From Patiriisocius sp047731265 (GTDB taxonomy: Bacteria > Bacteroidota > Bacteroidia > Flavobacteriales > Flavobacteriaceae): a DNA stretch of 64,000 bases. Below the pieces are notes generated by a model, which was not told where the DNA came from, ran no database searches, and saw only the letters and a list, made by a program, of their open reading frames with translations. The DNA lies in contig NZ_CP159835.1 in the NCBI RefSeq assembly GCF_047731265.1, positions 1,178,001 to 1,242,000 on the forward strand, given 5' to 3'. Shown one piece after another: positions 43,229 through 51,902 of the stretch; position 1 is the first letter of the stretch, and each line of letters opens with the position of its first letter. A program made the translations under genes and the position numbers.

Positions 43229-44218
43229 ATGAGAAAAACAGTACTCATTACAGGAGCAGCAGGGTTTTTAGGATCACATTTATGCGATAAGTTTATCAAA
43301 GAAGGCTATAAGGTTATCGCTATGGACAATCTTATTACTGGTGATAAGCGAAATCTTGAGCATCTTTTTAAGTTAGAAAACTTTGAGTTTTACCATCATG
43401 ATGTTACTACTTTTGTTCACGTTCCTGGAAACGTGGATTATATACTTCATTTTGCATCTCCTGCGAGTCCTATAGATTATTTAAAAATACCCATTCAAAC
43501 CTTAAAAGTTGGGTCTTTAGGAACTCACAATTTATTAGGTTTGGCTAAAGAGAAAGATGCTCGAATATTAATTGCGTCAACCTCTGAAGTATACGGAGAC
43601 CCACTCGTACATCCTCAAAAAGAAACCTATTACGGCAACGTTAATACTATTGGTCCTCGTGGCGTTTACGACGAAGCAAAACGTTTTCAAGAATCTATCA
43701 CGATGGCATACCATAGATTTCACGGCCTAGAAACCCGTATTGCTCGCATCTTTAATACCTATGGACCACGAATGCGCCTTAATGACGGTCGTGTAATACC
43801 AGCGTTTATTGGGCAATCACTTAGAGGAGAAGATTTAACCGTTTTTGGAGATGGAATGCAAACACGATCATTTTGCTATGTAGACGATCAGGTTGATGGA
43901 TTGTATAGACTTTTATTGAGTGATTATTCAGATCCAGTAAATATTGGGAATCCAGAGGAAATTACCATTTTAGACTTTGCAAATGAAATCATAAAACTTA
44001 CGGGTACAGATCAAAAAATAATATATAAAGAGCTTCCAAAGGACGATCCTTTGCAACGTGAGCCAGACATTACCTTAGCGAGGGAGATTTTGGGGTGGGA
44101 ACCCAAGGTTTCTAGACAAGAAGGCATGAAAATAACGTTTGAGTATTTTAAGAATCTAACAAAAGAAGAACTTTTTAAAAGTGAACACAAAGACTTTTCA
44201 AAACACAATAGGGCATAG
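43229..44218 (+). CDS. UDP-glucuronate decarboxylase (UDP-xylose synthase)
   Basis: This 329-residue extended SDR has GAAGFLGSHLCD at 8-19, DYILHFASPASPIDYLKIPIQTLKVGSLGT, which is highly typical of UXS enzymes, STSEVYGDP, and YDEAKRFQE as the YxxxK motif. RIFNTYGPRMRLNDGRVIPAF also matches UXS. It removes C6 of UDP-GlcA to give UDP-xylose. Many databases label it a dTDP-glucose dehydratase, but the SPASPxDY stretch favours UXS. It follows ugd and directly precedes the initiating transferase (next start codon adjoins its stop). Confidence 0.9.
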   Translation: MRKTVLITGAAGFLGSHLCDKFIKEGYKVIAMDNLITGDKRNLEHLFKLENFEFYHHDVTTFVHVPGNVDYILHFASPASPIDYLKIPIQTLKVGSLGTHNLLGLAKEKDARILIASTSEVYGDPLVHPQKETYYGNVNTIGPRGVYDEAKRFQESITMAYHRFHGLETRIARIFNTYGPRMRLNDGRVIPAFIGQSLRGEDLTVFGDGMQTRSFCYVDDQVDGLYRLLLSDYSDPVNIGNPEEITILDFANEIIKLTGTDQKIIYKELPKDDPLQREPDITLAREILGWEPKVSRQEGMKITFEYFKNLTKEELFKSEHKDFSKHNRA

Positions 44219-45574
44219 ATGATATTTAAGAGAGGGAGATATTCGGGGTTTCTAAGGCCTATTGCCTATGCGATAGATTTAGGGGTCATTCATTTTTTAG
44301 CATACCTATTCTTTGGTGGCGGTGTAGAGTTTATTAATTATATAATTTTCGTTTCAATTGTCTGGGTTATATCTACGGTAGTGCTCCGCTTTTATGAGAT
44401 ATATCGTTTTACTCAGTTTATAAAAATTCTTTCCCTTGTTGCAAAGCAAACAATGCTTTTTCTGCTTATTGTTTTTGCTTTTTATGGCTATTATACGGAG
44501 ATGGAACAAGAGCCTGGTACCATCTTTAGGTATGTTTTTTTAACAATGGGGATTATTTCAGCAATTAAAATTTCAATTTATTATTTGCTTAAAAAGTACC
44601 GAAGAATATTAGGAGGTAATGTGCGAAATGTGGTGATTGTTGGACTCAATGAAAAGACTCAGGAATTAGCGAACTTCTTTACAAAAAACGCTGAGTTTGG
44701 TTATAACCTTCACAAATCATTTAAAATTCACGGAGAAGGTCAAGTCAAAATCGAAGAGAGCTTTGAATATATTCTAAAAAATGATATAGATGAAATATAT
44801 GCTTCAGTAGCAGATTTAACAGATGAAGAGATGGGGAAACTCATTGGGTTTTCTGATAATAATTTAAAAATTTTAAAATTTCTACCAGATAATAAAGAGA
44901 TTTATGGCAAGCGTTTAGATTTTACTTATTATGGATATTTACCGATACTTTCTCTTCGGAAAATACCAATTGATGAACCTTTCAATAAATTTATTAAAAG
45001 AGCTTTTGACATTGTTATGTCGCTTATGGTTATTGTTGGAGTTCTCTCGTGGCTTATCCCAATTTTAGCGATTTTGATTAAGTTAGAATCTAAAGGCCCT
45101 GTGTTTTTTAAACAAAGGAGAAATGGTCTCGATTACAAAGAATTTTATTGTTACAAGTTTCGCTCCATGAAACCCAATCCTACGGCACATTTACATCAGG
45201 TAAAAAAGGGTGATGTAAGAATAACAAGAGTAGGTAAAGTTATTAGGAAGACAAGTATGGATGAGTTACCTCAATTTATTAATGTCTTAAAAGGGGAGAT
45301 GTCTGTTGTGGGCCCTCGCCCGCATATGGTGAGTCACACACATATGTATGCAGAACGCATAGATAAATTTATGGTGCGTCACTTTATTAAACCGGGAATT
45401 ACAGGCCTTGCGCAGGTAAGTGGCTATCGGGGTGAAGTTGAGTCTGATGAGGATATTATTAATAGAGTAAAATTTGACATCTTTTATCTAGAAAATTGGT
45501 CTTTGATTATGGATTTAAAAGTGGTGTTTCAAACAATTTACAATGCATTACAAGGAGAAGATAAAGCATATTAA
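44219..45574 (+). CDS. undecaprenyl-phosphate sugar phosphotransferase (WbaP/WcaJ-like)
   Basis: This 451-residue initiating transferase has four to five N-terminal membrane helices, a CoA-binding-like middle domain (RNVVIVGLNEKTQELANFF) and a C-terminal catalytic domain. The latter starts with FIKRAFDIVMSLMVIVG and includes GPVFFKQRRNGLD, YKFRSM, TSMDELPQFINVLKGEMSVVGPRPHM and PGITGLAQVSGYRGE. It places the first hexose-1-phosphate on undecaprenyl phosphate to start repeat-unit assembly. The ATG comes immediately after the stop codon of the decarboxylase gene. Confidence 0.95.
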   Translation: MIFKRGRYSGFLRPIAYAIDLGVIHFLAYLFFGGGVEFINYIIFVSIVWVISTVVLRFYEIYRFTQFIKILSLVAKQTMLFLLIVFAFYGYYTEMEQEPGTIFRYVFLTMGIISAIKISIYYLLKKYRRILGGNVRNVVIVGLNEKTQELANFFTKNAEFGYNLHKSFKIHGEGQVKIEESFEYILKNDIDEIYASVADLTDEEMGKLIGFSDNNLKILKFLPDNKEIYGKRLDFTYYGYLPILSLRKIPIDEPFNKFIKRAFDIVMSLMVIVGVLSWLIPILAILIKLESKGPVFFKQRRNGLDYKEFYCYKFRSMKPNPTAHLHQVKKGDVRITRVGKVIRKTSMDELPQFINVLKGEMSVVGPRPHMVSHTHMYAERIDKFMVRHFIKPGITGLAQVSGYRGEVESDEDIINRVKFDIFYLENWSLIMDLKVVFQTIYNALQGEDKAY

Positions 45575-46352
45575 AATCGAAGATCAGCCGCTGGTCTCTG
45601 TGATTACACCATTATATAATGCAGCTTCTTATATTGCAAAATCAATACAGTCAGTTAGAGAACAAACCTATTCTAATTGGGAGCATATAGTCGTTGATGA
45701 TTATTCGACAGATGATTCTGTTTTAATTACAGAAAAATTGGCTCGTGCAGACAAAAGAATTTATTTTGTTGCAAATAAAACAAACCAAGGTGCGGCGAAG
45801 TCCAGAAATTGGGCTACTCAATTAGCAAAAGGAAAATACATTGCTTTTTTAGACGCAGATGATTTATGGCATCCAGAAAAATTGATGAAGCAAATTAGGG
45901 TAATGGAAAAAAATACCTGTGACGTTTGCCTAACCAATTATTTACAGATTGACGAAGAAGGAAACCCACTTCATAAAAGAATTAAAGCGTTACCAATCCT
46001 TAGCTATAAAAAGCAACACAAAAACAACTATGTAGGAAACCTGACAGGAATATACAACGCTTCAACATTGGGAAAAATTATGGCGCCAAATATTCGTAAA
46101 CGCCAAGATTGGGCCGTCTGGCTAGAGGCATTAAAAATTAGCGGGAAACCAGCTATTGGTATTCAAGAAGACTTAGCATATTATAGAGTTCATGATGGCA
46201 GTATGAGTTCCAGTAAGTTACACCTTATAAGGTACAACTATCTATTTTATCGAAGCTACTTAGGGTATTCAAAATGGAAGTCTATAAAAAGCCTAATTTG
46301 GTTTTTTTGGGAGTATTTTCTGGTACGTCCAAAAAATATCGAGAAGTACTAA
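45543..46352 (+). CDS. glycosyltransferase family 2
   Basis: This 269-residue GT-A fold enzyme opens with LVSVITPLYNAASYIAKSIQSV and HIVVDDYSTDDS, with the DxD-like metal-binding motif in AFLDADDLWHPEKL near residue 97. It is cytoplasmic and transfers a sugar onto the lipid-linked unit. Its start overlaps the end of the phosphotransferase gene by 32 bases, and no other ATG precedes the conserved strand. It is the last gene of the locus. recA follows after a gap with two palindromes. Confidence 0.92.
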   Translation: MHYKEKIKHIKIEDQPLVSVITPLYNAASYIAKSIQSVREQTYSNWEHIVVDDYSTDDSVLITEKLARADKRIYFVANKTNQGAAKSRNWATQLAKGKYIAFLDADDLWHPEKLMKQIRVMEKNTCDVCLTNYLQIDEEGNPLHKRIKALPILSYKKQHKNNYVGNLTGIYNASTLGKIMAPNIRKRQDWAVWLEALKISGKPAIGIQEDLAYYRVHDGSMSSSKLHLIRYNYLFYRSYLGYSKWKSIKSLIWFFWEYFLVRPKNIEKY

Positions 46353-46394
46353 TTTTGGAATAATTCCAATAATCCCTTGTGAATTTTCCAAATT

Positions 46395-46411
46395 ATTGCT
46401 AATTTAGCAAT
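46395..46411. promoter_or_regulatory. 17-bp palindrome upstream of recA
   Basis: ATTGCTAATTTAGCAAT is a perfect odd palindrome (8-bp arms, one central base) 53 bases before the recA start. A smaller hairpin sequence, TTGGAA-TAA-TTCCAA, lies at 46355-46369. Either could be an operator or part of a terminator for the polysaccharide operon. There is no T-run, so an operator seems as likely. Confidence 0.35.
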
Positions 46412-46463
46412 CTTATAAATAAACTGAATTAATTAATAGGTACCCACAAACGTGGTCAATATT

Positions 46464-47477
46464 ATGGCAGAAAATAAAGAGAAGGAAGCAAAATTAAAGG
46501 CATTAAAATTAACCCTAGATAAACTTGACAAAACATACGGTAAAGGAACCGTAATGAAAATGGGTGATGCTCCTGTTGTAGAAATTGACACGATACCCAC
46601 TGGCTCTTTAGGCCTAGATGTTGCTTTAGGTGTTGGAGGATACCCAAGGGGAAGAGTTATTGAAATTTATGGACCAGAATCTTCCGGTAAAACAACCTTG
46701 ACGATTCACGCAATTGCTGAAGCTCAAAAAAAGGGTGGCATTGCAGCATTTATTGATGCGGAACATGCCTTTGACAGGTATTATGCTGAAAGCCTTGGTG
46801 TCGACATTGAAAATTTAATTATATCACAGCCTGATAATGGGGAGCAAGCATTAGAAATCACAGACAATCTTATTAGGTCTGGGGCAATTGATATCATTGT
46901 TATAGATTCTGTTGCTGCTTTAACACCTAAAAGTGAAATTGAAGGAGAAATGGGAGATAGTAAAATGGGTCTTCACGCAAGATTAATGTCTCAAGCATTA
47001 CGTAAACTCACAGGATCTATTAGCAAAACGAATTGTACGGTTATATTTATTAATCAGTTGCGTGAGAAAATTGGTGTAATGTTCGGTAATCCTGAAACGA
47101 CTACGGGAGGTAATGCATTAAAATTTTATGCATCGGTGCGATTAGACATTCGTCGTTCTACACAAATTAAGGATACAAATAGCAATGTATTGGGTAATAA
47201 AACCCGTGTCAAAGTGGTAAAAAACAAGGTAGCACCGCCGTTTAAAAAAGCTGAATTTGACATTATGTACGGGAAAGGAATTTCAAAGGTAGGGGAGATT
47301 ATAGATTTGGGGGTTGATTTTGAAATCATCAAAAAAGCTGGGTCTTGGTTTAGTTACGATGAAACAAAATTAGGACAAGGTAGAGATGCCGTGAAAGCTC
47401 TTTTATTGGACAATCCAGAACTAATGGATGAATTAGAAGTTAAGATTAAAGACAATATCAAGGCATTAAACAATTAA
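46464..47477 (+). CDS. recA: recombinase A
   Basis: This 337-residue DNA-dependent ATPase mediates homologous recombination. The Walker A motif is GPESSGKTT. Walker B is IIVIDSVAAL. The conserved INQLREKIGVMFGNPETTTGG loop L2 region and the AFIDAEHAFD stretch leave no doubt. I chose the Met at 46464 (MAENKEKEAKL) rather than an upstream in-frame Met at 46452. The gap upstream holds a perfect 17-bp palindrome, and a long inverted repeat follows the gene. Confidence 0.99.
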   Translation: MAENKEKEAKLKALKLTLDKLDKTYGKGTVMKMGDAPVVEIDTIPTGSLGLDVALGVGGYPRGRVIEIYGPESSGKTTLTIHAIAEAQKKGGIAAFIDAEHAFDRYYAESLGVDIENLIISQPDNGEQALEITDNLIRSGAIDIIVIDSVAALTPKSEIEGEMGDSKMGLHARLMSQALRKLTGSISKTNCTVIFINQLREKIGVMFGNPETTTGGNALKFYASVRLDIRRSTQIKDTNSNVLGNKTRVKVVKNKVAPPFKKAEFDIMYGKGISKVGEIIDLGVDFEIIKKAGSWFSYDETKLGQGRDAVKALLLDNPELMDELEVKIKDNIKALNN

Positions 47478-47535
47478 TATATTCAATAAGCACTTGTGCT
47501 ATCCATTGGGGTATTGTGTTTTATACTACTTCTTA

Positions 47536-47595
47536 AAAGGTTAATTATTTAAAGTAAATAGCAGCGCTATAATTTGCTTTAAATAATTAACCTTT
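47536..47595. repeat. long perfect inverted repeat between recA and the sigma-factor gene
   Basis: Arms of 19 bases at 47536-47554 and 47577-47595 are perfect reverse complements. Five more inner bases pair if one G-U wobble is allowed, giving a stem of about 24 in RNA around a 12-base loop. It lies 58 bases after the recA stop. It could be a recA terminator with unusually long arms, a processing hairpin, or a relic of a mobile element. No clean T-run follows. Confidence 0.8.
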
Positions 47596-47711
47596 AACTT
47601 TACCAATAATTTTGAATGTATCTTAAATGGTGCATTTATTTTTATTCCAATACGCAACCTATTTCATTTTCAGGCATCTAATAATAGTAGAAACCTTGGG
47701 AAGTTTGTGTT

Positions 47712-48296
47712 GTGAATTACTTTAAGCAAAGAAAAACGCAAGATACTAACCAACCTAGGCACTCCATTTTTTTGACTTTAGAAGCACTCATACAAGGATG
47801 TAAAAGGAAAGAGGCAAATGCTCAAAGTGAACTATACAAACGCTATAGCGGTGTTTTGTTTGGAATTTGCTTGAGGTATTCTCCCAACCGTACCGAAGCT
47901 GAGGATAATTTACAAGATGCATTCATTACCATCTTTACTAAAGTAGAACAGTTTAAAGAAAAGGGTTCTTTTGAAGGTTGGATTAAGAGAGTGACTGTCA
48001 ATACAGTGCTTCAAAAATATAGGAAGAAAAGGGTATTTGAGATAAAAGAGGAGTCTCAGATTGAAGATGTAGGTGAAGAGGAGGTATTTGATGAGGGATT
48101 TCCGTTGGATTTTTTATTAAAAATAATTCAGGAACTCCCAGAGCGTTATAGACTTGTGTTTACCATGTATGTAATGGATGGGTATTCTCATAAAGAGATA
48201 GCCGAGATGTTAGGAATTAGTGACGGTACGTCTAAATCTAATCTAGCGAGGGCAAGAGGAATTTTAAAAATAAAAGTAGTAGCGTTTAAAAAATAG
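47712..48296 (+). CDS. RNA polymerase sigma-70 factor, ECF type
   Basis: This protein of about 194 residues has a sigma-2 region (LEALIQGCKRKEANAQSELYKRYSG, with the EDNLQDAFITIF core-binding segment and SFEGWIKRVTVNTVLQKYRK) and a sigma-4 helix-turn-helix region (LPERYRLVFTMYVMDGYSHKEIAEMLGISDGTSKSNLARAR). The best start is GTG at 47712, as no ATG precedes the conserved region. The next gene encodes a TM protein with a beta-barrel domain, probably its regulator or target, 41 bases downstream. Confidence 0.92.
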   Translation: MNYFKQRKTQDTNQPRHSIFLTLEALIQGCKRKEANAQSELYKRYSGVLFGICLRYSPNRTEAEDNLQDAFITIFTKVEQFKEKGSFEGWIKRVTVNTVLQKYRKKRVFEIKEESQIEDVGEEEVFDEGFPLDFLLKIIQELPERYRLVFTMYVMDGYSHKEIAEMLGISDGTSKSNLARARGILKIKVVAFKK

Positions 48297-48337
48297 AATT
48301 TTAATTACCGGTATTTCCGTTCCAACGGTTACCATAT

Positions 48338-49948
48338 ATGAAAAACAAGAAGCACATAGATGAACTTTTTAAAGAGCGTTTCCAAAATTTGGAAGTATCC
48401 CCACCTGCTCGTGTTTGGGATAATATTGAAGCTCGGCTTAACCAGAAAAAGCAAGACCGCAAAGTTATTCCACTATGGTGGAGGGTTGCTGGGGTAGCGG
48501 CTTTACTGGCTTTGTTGTTTACTGTTGGGAACGCAATATTCAATGTAAAGGACTCACTTGTTCTGGTTAATGAAGAAACAGATCAGCCGCAAGACGAGAC
48601 CATTAAACAACCACTATTAAAAATTAAAACAAAGGACAAAGCACCGGAGACAACCAAGAATATTGCGGTAGAACATCCAACTTTAAATACGACAAAAGAC
48701 AAGGTTGAAAAGACACAACAACAACTATCCACGTTTAAAGCGAATGAAGCAATTTCAAAAATGGTTAGAGAAGAATCAAATGTAAATGAAGCGGTTTCTT
48801 CGAACAAGGAAAGATTTGTAAACCCCTCAGAACAAACGTCAAATGCAGTCGCGAATACTATTGGTGATAAAAGAGAGAAGCCTTCGAGTGTTTCAGATTA
48901 CAACACCCAACAATCTTCAAACTTGAAAGAAAGTTCAGCAAATACAATCAAAGAAGGGGTTGCTAGTACCAACGTTAATACGATAAAAGAATCTTCAAAA
49001 ACACCAATAAACACTCAATCTACTAAACCAGATAAGGCGTTGATTGTTCAGCCCGTTGACACTTCAAAAATGAAAACAGTTATTGCTAATGAAGAAGTCA
49101 ATGTAAAAGACACTGAGAACACAAATGAAGTTATCAATCCCGTGACAACATCAATTTTTGATGCGATTCAGGAGCAAGAAAAAATAAAACATGAAGAGGC
49201 AATTGCACAATTAAAACCCAAGGTTGATAATCGCTGGGAGGTTGCCCCTAACTTTGCGCCGGTATATTACAATAGTTTAAGCGAAGGATCTTCGATTGAT
49301 GCATCTTTTTCAGACAATTCGAAAAGTGCAGATGTTAACTTCAGTTATGGAGTGGGTGTTAGTTATGCGATTAGTGAGCGTCTTAGTATCCGTTCTGGAA
49401 TTAGTACAGTAGATGTGAGTTACAGCACTGGAGGTCTAGAACTTGGAGAAGGACCTGTCTCATCAGCGTTAAAGAATGTTGACTATAACCGTTCTCAAAT
49501 TGTTACCATACCACTAGACCGGGGCACATTTGCAGCTCAAAATAGTGGCGGTGGTCTTGATAATGTGTCTCTTAAATCCACAAACGGCGATGTATTTGTC
49601 AATCAAAACATTAACTACTACGAAGTACCATTAGAATTAAAATATGCTTTGTTTAATTCTAAATTAGGGGTGAGTCTAATAGGTGGGGTAAGTACGTTTT
49701 TCCTAGGGGATAACGAGGTTAGTGTTTCAGCAGGATCATTCAATGAGACATTGGGAGAAGCAAACAATCTTACCAACGTTAGTTTTTCAACAAATGTTGG
49801 ATTAGGATTTGATTACAAGTTTTCAAAGAAGTTTAAGTTTAATGTTGAGCCTATGTTCAAATACCAGCTTAATCCATATACAGATAGTAGTGTGAGTTAC
49901 CAACCGTATATTTTAGGGGTTTACACAGGATTTAGCTTTAAGTTTTAG
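48338..49948 (+). CDS. TM protein with outer-membrane beta-barrel C-terminal domain, sigma-factor partner
   Basis: This protein has 536 residues. The N-terminal 45 residues are cytoplasmic-looking and resemble anti-sigma tails (HIDELFKERFQNLEVSPPARVWDNIEARLNQ). One membrane helix follows at about 47-68. A long disordered Ser/Thr/Asn/Lys-rich linker spans about 75-290. The last 235 residues form a beta-barrel-like domain (YGVGVSYAISERLSIRSGIS; FSTNVGLGFDYKFSKKF; YILGVYTGFSFKF with terminal Phe). This combination is seen next to ECF sigma genes in flavobacteria. How one chain can have both an inner membrane helix and an outer membrane barrel is unclear. A strong terminator follows. Confidence 0.75.
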   Translation: MKNKKHIDELFKERFQNLEVSPPARVWDNIEARLNQKKQDRKVIPLWWRVAGVAALLALLFTVGNAIFNVKDSLVLVNEETDQPQDETIKQPLLKIKTKDKAPETTKNIAVEHPTLNTTKDKVEKTQQQLSTFKANEAISKMVREESNVNEAVSSNKERFVNPSEQTSNAVANTIGDKREKPSSVSDYNTQQSSNLKESSANTIKEGVASTNVNTIKESSKTPINTQSTKPDKALIVQPVDTSKMKTVIANEEVNVKDTENTNEVINPVTTSIFDAIQEQEKIKHEEAIAQLKPKVDNRWEVAPNFAPVYYNSLSEGSSIDASFSDNSKSADVNFSYGVGVSYAISERLSIRSGISTVDVSYSTGGLELGEGPVSSALKNVDYNRSQIVTIPLDRGTFAAQNSGGGLDNVSLKSTNGDVFVNQNINYYEVPLELKYALFNSKLGVSLIGGVSTFFLGDNEVSVSAGSFNETLGEANNLTNVSFSTNVGLGFDYKFSKKFKFNVEPMFKYQLNPYTDSSVSYQPYILGVYTGFSFKF

Positions 49949-50003
49949 GGATGGGTATTTTTTTAATTGGGTTTGAGTGTATCGCTCGAACTAAAATGAT
50001 CGT

Positions 50004-50035
50004 AAAAACCGTCTTATCGCCATAAGACGGTTTTT
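50004..50035. terminator. intrinsic terminator
   Basis: A perfect stem of 14 pairs (50004-50017 with 50022-50035) with loop CGCC is followed by a run of Ts and preceded by As. It lies between the convergent beta-barrel (+) and plsC (-) genes and would serve both strands. Confidence 0.93.
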
Positions 50036-50055
50036 TTTTAGGATTCAAGCAATAT

Positions 50056-50796
50056 TTATACTGTTGGATGTTCTAGTTCTCTCAGAATAACATCTCGTGT
50101 ACTGTTTTTTAACGTTCGTTTATTTTCCAGTTTAGAATTTGAAGTTGCAATAAATTCGTGAATTTTCACACGCATTTTTCCAGGGCTTCCACTAAAAAAT
50201 CTATAGGAAAAACGCTTTTTATTATCGTGAAACGTTACCGGAGCAATTGGTATTTGATGTTCTATAGCAAGTCTAAATGCACCATCTTTAAAGGTGTCAA
50301 GTACTAAATCCATATCATCTGGAACACCTCCTTCAGGGAAAATACAAACGCTCAATCCTTGTTTAAGGCGTTGTTGTGCACTCTCAAAAACATCGACTCT
50401 ACTTCTTGGGTTTTTGCGATCAACGAGAATGCAGGTCCGTTTATAGAAAAATCCAAAAATCGGAATTTTTCCAAGTTCTTTCTTTCCAACAAATACAAAC
50501 GGATTCTTTGTTATGTATAACATTAACATAATGTCTGTCATAGAGGTATGATTAGAAACAAACAAGTAACTATGTCCTTTTTTATATACAGTATCGCGTT
50601 TAATAATGGGAACGAACCCCATCCCAACAAGGATAATAGTGGCCCAAATACGCGCTAATTTAAAAAAATAAGGATACCATCCCTGCTTTGCTGATGACAA
50701 CAACAGAAAAGGGAACATGATTAAAATAGGAACTGTGAGTAAGGTATAAAACCACAAACGGTACAGTACAAAAAATGGACACATTAAATATCTCAT
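50056..50796 (-). CDS. plsC: 1-acyl-sn-glycerol-3-phosphate acyltransferase
   Basis: This 246-residue membrane enzyme makes phosphatidic acid from lysophosphatidic acid. The catalytic NHTSMTD (NHxxxxD, here with His82 or so), the FVGKKELGKIPIFG segment, and the FPEGG motif are visible, with an N-terminal hydrophobic segment (about 10-30). It is a single gene convergent with the preceding beta-barrel gene and divergent from trpS. Its own -7 box TATTTTTG lies just upstream. Confidence 0.93.
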   Translation of the reverse strand: MRYLMCPFFVLYRLWFYTLLTVPILIMFPFLLLSSAKQGWYPYFFKLARIWATIILVGMGFVPIIKRDTVYKKGHSYLFVSNHTSMTDIMLMLYITKNPFVFVGKKELGKIPIFGFFYKRTCILVDRKNPRSRVDVFESAQQRLKQGLSVCIFPEGGVPDDMDLVLDTFKDGAFRLAIEHQIPIAPVTFHDNKKRFSYRFFSGSPGKMRVKIHEFIATSNSKLENKRTLKNSTRDVILRELEHPTV

Positions 50797-50803
50797 GATC
50801 AGT

Positions 50804-50811
50804 CAAAAATA
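50804..50811 (-). promoter_or_regulatory. -7 element TAnnTTTG for plsC
   Basis: The minus strand reads TATTTTTG seven bases before the ATG. It forms a divergent pair with the trpS box at 50845-50852. Confidence 0.42.
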
Positions 50812-50844
50812 CCTATTTCGATAATGCAAATAGGCTAAAAGCAG

Positions 50845-50852
50845 TAACTTTG
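50845..50852 (+). promoter_or_regulatory. -7 element TAnnTTTG for trpS
   Basis: TAACTTTG matches the consensus 81 bases before the trpS ATG, giving a leader of about 75 bases. No riboswitch or attenuator hairpin was recognised in that leader. Confidence 0.45.
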
Positions 50853-50933
50853 CTAATAAATAATAAACTAAAAATAGATTGAAGCAATCTTGTACCTAGT
50901 TTTAGTTTGATAACAGCATATTAAAATTAGACC

Positions 50934-51902
50934 ATGCCCAGAATACTTACAGGAATCCAAAGCACAGGAACCCCTCATTTAGGAAATATTTTAGGGGCTA
51001 TTTTACCGGCTATTGAGATGGCGAATAAACCGGAGAATGATAGTTTTCTTTTTATTGCAAACCTGCATACGCTTACGCAAATAAAAGACGCTGTTGTATT
51101 AAGTAATAATACCTATAGTACTGCTGCCGCTTGGTTAGCATTTGGATTAGATGTTGAAAAAACTGTTTTTTATCGTCAGAGTGACATACCACAAGTAACT
51201 GAGTTGTCTTGGTACTTGAGCTGCTTTTTCCCTTTTAAAAGATTGTCATTAGCACATAGCTTTAAGGATAAAGCAGATAGGATGGATGATGTAAACGCGG
51301 GCTTATTTACTTATCCGATGTTAATGGCTGCGGACATCTTGTTGTATGATGCAGAATTTATTCCTGTTGGTAAAGACCAGTTACAACACATAGAAATGAC
51401 TCGTGATGTAGCCTCAAGGTTCCATGCTCAAGTAGGTGAAACTTTTGTGATGCCAGAGGCAACGGTGCAAAAAGACACCATGCTTATTCCAGGAACAGAC
51501 GGTTTAAAAATGAGTAAGTCACGCGAAAATACAATCAATATCTTCTTGCCCCAAAAGCAATTGAAAAAACAGGTAATGAGCATTGAAACAGATAGCACAC
51601 CGCTTGAAGAACCAAAAAATCCTGATACTTGTAATGTTTTTGCATTATACGAACTGCTGGCAACACCAGCCGAAACCAAGGCAATGAGAGCGAAATATTT
51701 AGGCGGAAATTTTGGTTTCGGCCACGCAAAGCTTGGGCTTTTAGAGTGTATATTAGAAAAATACGAAGCCCCGCGCGAACGTTACAATTATTATATGAAT
51801 AACTTAAAAGAATTGGACGCTGCATTAACAGTGGGTGCAGAAAAGGCAGCTAGTGTTGCTGATACAGTGTTGCAAAGAGTTCGAGAAAAGTTAGGCTACT
51901 AA
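50934..51902 (+). CDS. trpS: tryptophan--tRNA ligase
   Basis: This 322-residue class I synthetase carries the HIGH-like motif HLGN in TGTPHLGNILGA at residues 12-19, the KMSKS motif in GLKMSKSREN near residue 190, and the GKDQLQHIEMTRD tryptophan-pocket segment. Length and order are those of bacterial TrpRS. Its last 4 bases overlap the end of the convergent dprA gene. Confidence 0.98.
   Translation: MPRILTGIQSTGTPHLGNILGAILPAIEMANKPENDSFLFIANLHTLTQIKDAVVLSNNTYSTAAAWLAFGLDVEKTVFYRQSDIPQVTELSWYLSCFFPFKRLSLAHSFKDKADRMDDVNAGLFTYPMLMAADILLYDAEFIPVGKDQLQHIEMTRDVASRFHAQVGETFVMPEATVQKDTMLIPGTDGLKMSKSRENTINIFLPQKQLKKQVMSIETDSTPLEEPKNPDTCNVFALYELLATPAETKAMRAKYLGGNFGFGHAKLGLLECILEKYEAPRERYNYYMNNLKELDAALTVGAEKAASVADTVLQRVREKLGY

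Noticed and set aside
43229..44218. Annotation as dTDP-glucose 4,6-dehydratase
   Set aside because: The SPASPxDY segment and adjacency to ugd point to UDP-glucuronate decarboxylase.
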